64,000 nt of DNA from Symbiopectobacterium purcellii_A (GTDB taxonomy: Bacteria > Pseudomonadota > Gammaproteobacteria > Enterobacterales > Enterobacteriaceae), in contig NZ_CP189882.1 in NCBI RefSeq assembly GCF_052050035.1, forward strand, positions 2,976,001 to 3,040,000, given 5' to 3'. A program made the position numbers and the translations under genes. Below are positions 18,130 through 25,802 of the stretch, piece after piece; positions within the stretch are counted from its first letter, which is position 1, and the number at the start of each line of letters is the position of its first letter. The notes under the pieces were generated by a model. That model worked only from the letters and a program-made list of their open reading frames with translations, was not told the origin of the DNA and did no database searches.

Positions 18130-19032
18130 ATCAGAACTTTGCACACGTTCATACGGGTATGGCGTATAGCTAAACGACTTAATTTTGATTACATTATTTA
18201 AATGAGCTATTCAATTGATTTTAGACGTAAAGTGATATCTACACGGAAAAACGAAGGGTTGAGTATCCGAGAAACAGCGAAGCAATTTCGGATTGGCCCT
18301 GCCTCTGTATCGCGTTGGATTAATCAAATAGAGTCAAAAGCATCGACCACGCGTCAGCGAAAGATCGATAAATCCGAGTTGATAAAAGATGTTGAACAAT
18401 ATCCAGATGCTTACCAAAAAGAACGTGCAGAGCGTTTTGGCGTTTGTCAGAAGGCCATTTGGCAAGCGCTTAAAAAGCTGGGATTGACCTATAAAAAAAA
18501 CTCTACGTCATCCGAAAGCCGACGAAAACGCCCGGCAGGGATTTCAACAAAAAAAACAACAGTATGAAAAAGAAGGCAAACCTATTGTTTTTATTGATGA
18601 AAGTGGTTTTTCACACGATGCCCCACGGACTCACGGCTATTCCCCAAAAGGTCAACGGTGTTTTGGCCTGAAGAACTGGGGAGCTAGGGGAAGAACAAAT
18701 GTTATCGGCGCTTTATTAGGCACAACGCTGTTTGCTATCGGATTATTTGATATCAATATTAACAGCGATGTTTTCTATGCCTGGGTCACACAAGTCCTTA
18801 TCCCAGTACTCCCTAAAAACAGTGTAATCATGATGGACAATGCCACTTTTCACAAAAAACATAATATTCAACAAGTCATCATCGATGCAGGGTATATGGT
18901 GGAGTATTTGCCTACATATTCGCCAGATCTTAACCCAATTGAGCATAAATGGGCACAAGCAAAAAGGCTTTGTTGAATAATTTAACCGTTTGATTTACAT
19001 CTTCTTTAGTTAGAATGCATTTACAGAGAATG

Positions 19033-19923
19033 TATAGCCAAGCGACTTAATTTTGATTACACCATATGGACTGAGAACAAACTCTCTGTATCGCAACCCA
19101 TCTCTCTTTTTTTGCTTTTTGCTTTTTGCTTGTGCCCATTTATGCTCAATTGGGTTAAGATCTGGCGAATATGTAGGCAAATACTCCACCATATACCCTG
19201 CATCGATGATGACTTGTTGAATATTATGTTTTTTGTGAAAAGTGGCATTGTCCATCATGATTACACTGTTTTTAGGGAGTACTGGGATAAGGACTTGTGT
19301 GACCCAGGCATAGAAAACATCGCTGTTAATATTGATATCAAATAATCCGATAGCAAACAGCGTTGTGCCTAATAAAGCGCCGATAACATTTGTTCTTCCC
19401 CTAGCTCCCCAGTTCTTCAGGCCAAAACACCGTTGACCTTTTGGGGAATAGCCGTGAGTCCGTGGGGCATCGTGTGAAAAACCACTTTCATCAATAAAAA
19501 CAATAGGTTTACCTTCTTTTTCATACTGTTGTTTTTTTTGTTGAAATCCCTGCCGGGCGTTTTCGTCGGCTTTCGGATGACGTAGAGTTTTTTTTATAGG
19601 TCAATCCCAGCTTTTTAAGCGCTTGCCAAATGGCCTTCTGACAAACGCCAAAACGCTCTGCACGTTCTTTTTGGTAAGCATCTGGATATTGTTCAACATC
19701 TTTTATCAACTCGGATTTATCGATCTTTCGCTGACGCGTGGTCGATGCTTTTGACTCTATTTGATTAATCCAACGCGATACAGAGGCAGGGCCAATCCGA
19801 AATTGCTTCGCTGTTTCTCGGATACTCAACCCTTCGTTTTTCCGTGTAGATATCACTTTACGTCTAAAATCAATTGAATAGCTCATTTAAATAATGTAAT
19901 CAAAATTAAGTCGTTTAGCTATA
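19033..19923 (-). mobile_element. IS630-family element b, inside a MITE-189
   Basis: 891 bp with complete IS630 ends, inserted at a TA of the MITE-189. It is 7 bp longer than the other copies because one gcaaaaa unit is repeated near 19110. Confidence 0.93.
19057..19886 (-). CDS. IS630-family transposase, two frames, with a 7-bp insertion near the end
   Basis: OrfA is 19521-19886. The DDE part follows in the +1 frame after the A8 tract near 19590. The first two catalytic segments and the Glu segment (NPIEHKWAQAK) are intact. The extra gcaaaaa shifts the last about 18 codons into another frame, changing the C-terminus. Whether it remains active is unclear. Confidence 0.75.
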
Positions 19924-20222
19924 TTTTGTTAGAACGACAAATCAAATAGTTAGCACAATAAAAAGCATTCCGAGAGGAAAAATTAGTCGTTGAAATTTTA
20001 TAATGCTTATATAAATCAGTATCTTAAATTATTCAACAAAGCCAAGCAAAACGCAAAAAAAGAGAGATGGGTTGCGATACAGAGAGTTTGTTCTCAGTCC
20101 ATATGGTGTAATCAAAATTAAGTCGCTTGGCTATATCGTTATTCCACCCGCTTTCTAAGGTTTTGTGTTTTGTGAAAAACCGTTTCTTATTTTTCAAATG
20201 AGTGTTGCAAACTTTCAGCTGT

Positions 20223-20318
20223 TATAGCCAACCGACTTAAAAATGATTACATCCTATGCCCTGATATGCGGCAAAGAAGCATAGCTGGCTGTTATCAAAA
20301 TAATGTCGCTTGGCTATA
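20223..20318. repeat. MITE-96 copy in the nuo upstream region
   Basis: 96 bp, IS630-type ends, TA target. It lies about 440 bp upstream of nuoA and 110 bp upstream of the best promoter candidate, so it could have separated distal regulatory sites from the operon. Confidence 0.92.
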
Positions 20319-20755
20319 ACATTGGCGCTGACAATTGGGTTTTTTTACTAACTAAATTGACAAAATTGTGTGTTGGATCAAAAAATAACCCTATTAACGC
20401 TAAGGGGGACCGGGTTTTCCGCACGAAAATGGTATAGTGCTTGTGCATTATCAGCTATCCTTTAGCTAGCAGGTTGTTAACAATTGTACCTGGAAGAGCC
20501 AGACTGACTCGATTTAGCTGAAGCCTGAAAAGTGAAATGTTAACAAAACAGCGTGCATGTTAAGTTATGTGCTGTTATTTTTAGTAAGGTTGAAAAAAGG
20601 TTACAAAATAAAGGACGCAACCACTTCAAAAAGCACTTAACGTAGATGTTTTACGCACTATTTGCAGGGTGATTATCCTTCCTTTTAATCGATGTGACGC
20701 CTTAACTGCCAGTAGAGCAGGTGTTCAACGTCACTTTTGATGAGTAAGCAAGAGA
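20319..20755 (+). promoter_or_regulatory. nuo operon leader and promoter region
   Basis: 437 bp without an open frame precede nuoA. The best promoter candidate is an extended -10, TGG-TATAGT at 20430-20438, with only a weak -35. A second possible -35, ttgaca, lies near 20362. The leader is long, as in E. coli, where nuo is controlled by ArcA, NarL and other regulators from distal sites. No individual operator can be called from sequence alone. Confidence 0.55.
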
Positions 20756-21199
20756 ATGTCAACAACGACTGAAATCCTCGCCCATCACTGGGCATTTGCG
20801 CTATTCGTTATCATCGCCGTCGGCCTGTGCGGCTTCATGCTGCTGTGCGGCTTCCTGCTAGGCGGGAGAGCAAGGGCAAGGGCAAAGAACGTTCCCTATG
20901 AATCCGGGATTGACGCGGTTGGCTCTGCGCGTATGCGCCTGTCCGCCAAGTTCTATCTGGTTGCCATGTTTTTCGTTATTTTCGACGTTGAAGCCCTGTA
21001 TGTCTATGCCTGGGCCGTTTCCATTCGGGAAAGCGGCTGGCTGGGCTTCATCGAAGCTGCCATTTTCATTTTGGTATTGTTGGCGGGGTTGGTCTACCTG
21101 GTCCGTATCGGCGCGCTCGACTGGACGCCGACGCGTTCAAAACGGCAGGTTATCAAGTCTGACTTTCCGGTTAACACTACCAACACTCATCCGCAGTAA
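20756..21199 (+). CDS. nuoA: NADH-quinone oxidoreductase subunit A
   Basis: 147 residues. Membrane subunit of complex I near the quinone-binding junction with NuoH and NuoJ/K. Three hydrophobic helices are visible, at about residues 15-38, 68-90 and 97-118. The conserved loop YESGIDAVGSARMRLSAKFY, which carries the mobile loop of the quinone site, is intact. It is the first gene of the nuo operon and 17 bp upstream of nuoB. Length equals the E. coli protein. The frame is clean. Confidence 0.98.
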   Translation: MSTTTEILAHHWAFALFVIIAVGLCGFMLLCGFLLGGRARARAKNVPYESGIDAVGSARMRLSAKFYLVAMFFVIFDVEALYVYAWAVSIRESGWLGFIEAAIFILVLLAGLVYLVRIGALDWTPTRSKRQVIKSDFPVNTTNTHPQ

Positions 21200-21216
21200 C
21201 AGCGAGGCACTTTAAG

Positions 21217-21891
21217 ATGAACTATACGCTCACCCGCATAGAGCCGGACGGTGAGAATGACCGTTATCCCCTGCAACTCCAGGAGATCGTCACCGATCCT
21301 CTGGAACAGCATGTTCACCGCAGTGTCTTCATGGGAAACCTGGAGCATGCCTTACACGACACGGTTAACTGGGGCCGCAAGAATTCACTGTGGCCCTACA
21401 ACTTCGGTCTTTCCTGCTGCTATGTGGAAATGGTGACCTCGTTCACTGCCGTGCATGATGTGGCGCGTTTTGGTTCTGAAGTGTTACGTGCTTCGCCGCG
21501 TCAGGCTGACTTCATGGTGGTGGCCGGAACCTGTTTCACCAAAATGGCCCCGGTCATTCAACGCCTGTATGAACAGATGCTGGAGCCGAAATGGGTGATT
21601 TCCATGGGCGCGTGCGCCAACTCCGGCGGCATGTACGACATCTACTCTGTCGTGCAGGGTGTTGATAAGTTCCTGCCGGTAGATGTCTATATTCCGGGCT
21701 GCCCGCCGCGTCCTGAAGCCTATATGCAAGCGTTGCTGCTGCTCAAAGAGTCTATTGGTCAAGAGCGCCGCCCTCTGTCATGGGTGGTGGGAGAGCAGGG
21801 CGTGTATCGCGCCAACATGCAATCTGAGCGCGAACGCAAACGTGAAGAGCGTATTGCGGTGACGAGCCTGCGTTCGCCTGACGAGATTTAA
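21217..21891 (+). CDS. nuoB: NADH-quinone oxidoreductase subunit B
   Basis: 224 residues. Peripheral-arm subunit that binds the terminal [4Fe-4S] cluster N2, which passes electrons to quinone. The ligands are visible: adjacent cysteines in FGLSCCYVEM, one in VVAGTCFTKM and one in YIPGCPPRPEA. The length matches E. coli (220). The gene is followed by a 112-bp gap before nuoC, as is common in enterobacteria. No damage is seen. Confidence 0.98.
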   Translation: MNYTLTRIEPDGENDRYPLQLQEIVTDPLEQHVHRSVFMGNLEHALHDTVNWGRKNSLWPYNFGLSCCYVEMVTSFTAVHDVARFGSEVLRASPRQADFMVVAGTCFTKMAPVIQRLYEQMLEPKWVISMGACANSGGMYDIYSVVQGVDKFLPVDVYIPGCPPRPEAYMQALLLLKESIGQERRPLSWVVGEQGVYRANMQSERERKREERIAVTSLRSPDEI

Positions 21892-22003
21892 TCTGTTAAT
21901 GGCAAGCAGATTGGCTGCTTAATACTACTCTCACAGGGTAGCAAGATAATAAACGGCAGCCGCACCATTAACAGAATGGCAAAATTACCGTGGTGACCTA
22001 TTT

Positions 22004-23803
22004 ATGACAGATTTTACGACGCACGACCTCGCGCAGCCGGCCTGGGCTACCCGCGATCACCGGGATGATCCCGTCGTTGGCGAGCTGTGTAACCGTTTTG
22101 GACCCGAAGCCTTTACCGTGCAGGCAACCCGTACCGGGATGCCCGTTGTTTGGGTAAAGCGTGAGCAATTACTGGACGTTGTCGCGTTCCTGAAAAAACT
22201 GCATAAACCCTATGTGATGCTGTTCGATCTGCACGGGGTGGATGAGCGCCTGCGCACTCACCGTGAAGGCTTGCCTGCTGCAGACTACTCCGTCTTCTAT
22301 CATTTCATCTCCATTGAACGTAATCGCGACATCATGATCAAGGTGCCATTGTCTGAAAATGACCTGCGCCTGCCGACCATGGTGAAACTGTTCCCTAACG
22401 CCAACTGGTATGAGCGTGAAGTGTGGGACATGTTCGGTATCACGTTCGACGGGCACCCGCACCTGACGCGCATTATGATGCCGCAGACATGGGAAGGGCA
22501 CCCGTTGCGCAAAGACTACCCGGCGCGCGCCACCGAATTCGATCCCTTTGTGCTGACCAAGCAGAAAGAGGATCTGGATATGGAATCCCTGACCTTCAAA
22601 CCTGAAGACTGGGGCATGAAGCGCGGGACGGAAAACGAAGATTTCATGTTCCTTAACCTCGGTCCGAACCACCCCTCATCACACGGGGCGTTTCGCATCA
22701 TTCTGCAACTGGATGGTGAAGAGGTTGTCGATTGTATTCCTGATGTGGGCTATCACCACCGCGGTGCGGAGAAGATGGGCGAGCGCCAGTCCTGGCACAG
22801 CTATATCCCGTATACCGACCGTATCGAATACCTGGGCGGCTGTGTCAATGAAATGCCCTATGTATTAGCCGTAGAGAAACTGGCAGGGATCGTGGTGCCG
22901 AAACGTGTGAACGTTATCCGCGTCATGCTCTCAGAGCTGTTCAGAATAAACAGCCACCTGCTCTACATCAGTACCTTTATTCAAGACGTTGGCGCCATGA
23001 CGCCGGTCTTTTTTGCCTTTACCGATCGCCAGAAAATTTATGATTTGGTGGAAGCCATCACCGGTTTCCGTATGCACCCGGCCTGGTTCCGCATTGGCGG
23101 CGTGGCACACGACCTGCCGCGCGGCTGGGAACGTCTGCTGCGTGAGTTTTTGGACTGGATGCCCAAGCGTCTGGATACTTATGTTACCGCTGCGCTGAAA
23201 AACACCATCCTCAAAGGCCGTACTCAAGGCGTGGCGGCGTACAACGCTAAAGAAGCGCTGGAGTGGGGCGTCACCGGGGCTGGACTGCGCGCCACCGGCG
23301 TGGCGTTCGACGTGCGTAAATGGCGTCCGTATTCCGGCTATGAAAACTTTGACTTTGAAGTCCCGGTTGGCGATGGCATCAGTGACTGCTATGCCCGTGT
23401 CATGCTGAAAGTGGAAGAGCTGCGCCAGAGCTTGCGGATTCTGGATCAATGCCTGAACAACATGCCGGAAGGCCCGTTTAAGGCCGATCACCCGCTGACC
23501 ACGCCGCCGCCGAAAGAGCGCACGTTGCAGCACATTGAAACGCTGATCAACCACTTCCTTCAGGTTTCCTGGGGGCCGGTGATGCCAGAAAATGAATCGT
23601 TCCAGATGATCGAAGCGACGAAAGGCATCAACAGTTATTACCTGACCAGCGACGGCGGCACCATGAGCTACCGCACCCGTATTCGCACCCCAAGCTACGC
23701 GCATTTGCAGCAGATACCTTCCGTGATTCGCGGTTGTCTGGTGTCTGACCTGATCGTGTATCTCGGGAGTATTGATTTCGTTATGTCAGATGTGGATCGC
23801 TAA
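22004..23803 (+). CDS. nuoC: NADH-quinone oxidoreductase fused subunit C/D
   Basis: 599 residues, the enterobacterial NuoCD fusion. Residues 1-190 are the NuoC (30 kDa) domain, with the EREVWDMFGITFDGHP motif. From about residue 205 is the NuoD (49 kDa) domain, with LGPNHPSSHGAFRI, part of the quinone-reduction cavity next to cluster N2, and VGYHHRGAEKMGERQSWHSY. The C-terminal IVYLGSIDFVMSDVDR is complete. The stop is 2 bp before nuoE. The frame is clean. Confidence 0.98.
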   Translation: MTDFTTHDLAQPAWATRDHRDDPVVGELCNRFGPEAFTVQATRTGMPVVWVKREQLLDVVAFLKKLHKPYVMLFDLHGVDERLRTHREGLPAADYSVFYHFISIERNRDIMIKVPLSENDLRLPTMVKLFPNANWYEREVWDMFGITFDGHPHLTRIMMPQTWEGHPLRKDYPARATEFDPFVLTKQKEDLDMESLTFKPEDWGMKRGTENEDFMFLNLGPNHPSSHGAFRIILQLDGEEVVDCIPDVGYHHRGAEKMGERQSWHSYIPYTDRIEYLGGCVNEMPYVLAVEKLAGIVVPKRVNVIRVMLSELFRINSHLLYISTFIQDVGAMTPVFFAFTDRQKIYDLVEAITGFRMHPAWFRIGGVAHDLPRGWERLLREFLDWMPKRLDTYVTAALKNTILKGRTQGVAAYNAKEALEWGVTGAGLRATGVAFDVRKWRPYSGYENFDFEVPVGDGISDCYARVMLKVEELRQSLRILDQCLNNMPEGPFKADHPLTTPPPKERTLQHIETLINHFLQVSWGPVMPENESFQMIEATKGINSYYLTSDGGTMSYRTRIRTPSYAHLQQIPSVIRGCLVSDLIVYLGSIDFVMSDVDR

Positions 23804-23805
23804 TT

Positions 23806-24339
23806 ATGCATGATCAAGACACTCAACAACCTATTAACGCCGCAGCCGATGCCGCGCCGAACGAGTCTGTTTTTGTATTGAGCGACGCTGAGCGCGATGC
23901 CATCGAGCATGAGAAACATCATTACGAAGATGCGCGTGCGGCGTCCATCGAAGCGCTGAAAATTGTTCAGAAACATCGTGGCTGGGTGCCGGATGGCGCT
24001 ATCCATGCCATTGCCGACATTCTGGGAATTCCGGCCAGCGATGTGGAAGGCGTGGCGACGTTTTACAGCCAGATTTTCCGTCAACCGGTTGGACGGCACG
24101 TGATTCGCTATTGCGACAGCGTGGTGTGCTACATCAACGGTTTTCAGGGCGTACAAGCGGCGTTGGAACGAAAACTGAAGATTAAACCCGGTCAAACTAC
24201 CTTTGACGGCCGTTTCACCCTGCTGCCGACCTGCTGCCTGGGCAACTGTGACAAAGGCCCGTCGATGATGATCGACGAGGACACGCACAGTCATGTCAAG
24301 CCTGACGATATCGATTCGCTATTGGAGCCGTATCAATGA
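23806..24339 (+). CDS. nuoE: NADH-quinone oxidoreductase subunit E
   Basis: 177 residues, about ten longer than E. coli at the variable N-terminus. It binds the [2Fe-2S] cluster N1a through two cysteines in YCDSVVC and two in CCLGNC. The thioredoxin-like fold region (GVATFYSQIFRQPVGRHVIR) is intact. Its stop overlaps the nuoF start by 4 bp (ATGA), indicating coupled translation. Confidence 0.98.
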   Translation: MHDQDTQQPINAAADAAPNESVFVLSDAERDAIEHEKHHYEDARAASIEALKIVQKHRGWVPDGAIHAIADILGIPASDVEGVATFYSQIFRQPVGRHVIRYCDSVVCYINGFQGVQAALERKLKIKPGQTTFDGRFTLLPTCCLGNCDKGPSMMIDEDTHSHVKPDDIDSLLEPYQ

Positions 24340-25685
24340 GTATGAACAGGATTTTGACGCCCGAACAGCATCCGCTGACCTGGCGTCTACGCGATGACAA
24401 GCAGCCGGTATGGCTTGACGAATACCGCGCAAAGAATGGGTATGTGGCGGCGCAGAAAGCGCTCAGTGGCATGGCTCAGGACGAAGTGGTTAGCCTGGTA
24501 AAAGACGCGGGCCTGAAAGGGCGCGGCGGTGCGGGCTTCTCCACGGGGCTGAAATGGAGCCTGATGCCGAAAGACGAAAGCATGAACATCCGCTATCTGC
24601 TGTGTAACGCGGATGAGATGGAGCCGGGCACCTACAAAGACCGTCTGCTGATGGAGCAACTGCCGCACCTGCTGGTGGAAGGCATGCTGATCAGCGCGTT
24701 CGCCCTTAAAGCCTATTGCGGCTATATCTTCCTGCGTGGCGAATACGTAGAGGCAGCCGTGAACCTGCGTCGCGCCATCGAAGAAGCCAAACAGGCGGGC
24801 CTGCTCGGCAAAAATATTCTCGGCAGCGGATTCGATTTCGAACTGTTCGTGCACACCGGCGCTGGTCGCTACATCTGTGGTGAAGAAACCGCGCTGATCA
24901 ACTCACTGGAAGGCCGGCGCGCGAATCCGCGTTCCAAGCCACCGTTCCCAGCTTCTGCCGGTGCGTGGGGCAAACCGACCTGCGTGAACAACGTAGAAAC
25001 CCTGTGTAATGTGCCTGCGATTATCGCACACGGTGCCGAATGGTATCAGGGGCTGTCTGCTGGCAAGAGTAAGGATGCAGGGACCAAACTGATGGGGTTC
25101 TCTGGCCGGGTGAAAAACCCTGGTTTGTGGGAACTGCCGTTTGGCACCACGGCGCGCGAGATTTTGGAAGACTACGCGGGTGGTATGCGCGATGGGTTTA
25201 AATTCAAAGCCTGGCAGCCGGGCGGCGCGGGGACCGATTTCCTCACCGAAGCGCACCTCGATCTGCCGATGGATTTCGAGCATATCGCCAAGGCAGGCAG
25301 CCGTCTCGGCACGGCGTTGGCCATGGCGGTCGATCACGAGATCAACATGGTGGGGCTGACCCGCAATCTCGAAGAGTTCTTTGCCCGTGAATCCTGTGGC
25401 TGGTGTACGCCGTGCCGCGACGGGTTACCGTGGAGCGTGAAGATCCTGCGTGCGCTGGAGCGAGGCGAAGGGCAACCCGGCGATATTGAAACGCTGGAGC
25501 AACTGTGCCGCTTCCTCGGGCCGGGCAACACCTTCTGCGCCCATGCGCCAGGTGCCGTTGAGCCGCTGCAAAGTGCTATCAAGTATTTCCGTGAAGAATT
25601 TGAAGCGGGTATTGCGCCGCAATATCTGGGAAATACCAAAGCAATTGGCGGTATTCAGCCGAACCTGCTGAAAGAGCGTTGGTAA
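24336..25685 (+). CDS. nuoF: NADH-quinone oxidoreductase subunit F
   Basis: 449 residues. NADH-binding subunit carrying FMN and [4Fe-4S] cluster N3. The glycine-rich FMN/NADH site LKGRGGAGFSTGLKWS is intact, as are GRYICGEETALINSLEGRR and the cluster ligands in ESCGWCTPCRDG and NTFCAHAPGA. It overlaps nuoE by 4 bp. It is very close to E. coli NuoF throughout, and no damage is seen. Confidence 0.98.
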   Translation: MSMNRILTPEQHPLTWRLRDDKQPVWLDEYRAKNGYVAAQKALSGMAQDEVVSLVKDAGLKGRGGAGFSTGLKWSLMPKDESMNIRYLLCNADEMEPGTYKDRLLMEQLPHLLVEGMLISAFALKAYCGYIFLRGEYVEAAVNLRRAIEEAKQAGLLGKNILGSGFDFELFVHTGAGRYICGEETALINSLEGRRANPRSKPPFPASAGAWGKPTCVNNVETLCNVPAIIAHGAEWYQGLSAGKSKDAGTKLMGFSGRVKNPGLWELPFGTTAREILEDYAGGMRDGFKFKAWQPGGAGTDFLTEAHLDLPMDFEHIAKAGSRLGTALAMAVDHEINMVGLTRNLEEFFARESCGWCTPCRDGLPWSVKILRALERGEGQPGDIETLEQLCRFLGPGNTFCAHAPGAVEPLQSAIKYFREEFEAGIAPQYLGNTKAIGGIQPNLLKERW

Positions 25686-25802
25686 TCAAGCCGACAATAA
25701 CAGGAGACGAAACACGTCTCCGCTGGCGGATAGCCTGCTCTTATTACAGAATTTTTGATTAGCGCCTGTGGCAACACGGGCCATTATGGAAGCATGCTGA
25801 CT

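Larger units (their letters stand above)
18966..20042. repeat. MITE-189 copy inside IS630 a, itself split by IS630 b
   Basis: The left part is 18966-19034 and the right part 19924-20042; together they reconstitute a 189-bp MITE. The target duplication is aagcaaaaa at 18957-18965 and aagcaaaac at 20043-20051, one mismatch in nine. Confidence 0.9.
18202..20111 (+). pseudogene. IS630-family transposase, interrupted
   Basis: OrfA (18202-18567, MSYSIDFRRKVIS) contains the helix-turn-helix; a second frame holds the DDE part. Catalytic segments are visible: Asp in VFIDESGF, Asp in MMDNATFH and Glu in NPIEHKWAQAK. The insertion at 18966 falls directly after the last of these. All copies in the window change frame at the same run of eight A residues (here near 18492). 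Confidence 0.9.
18165..20135 (+). mobile_element. IS630-family element a, split by a MITE-189 that carries another IS630
   Basis: The left end tatagctaaacgactt is at 18165 and the right end aagtcgcttggctata ends at 20135. At 18966-20042 a MITE-189 is inserted, itself interrupted by IS630 copy b. Outside these insertions the sequence matches the 884-bp copies at 54710, 57649 and 60780. Confidence 0.93.

Noticed and set aside
25755..25802. Longer N-terminus for NuoG
   Set aside because: The protein from 25803 has exactly the E. coli length and N-terminus; the extra residues have no homology.
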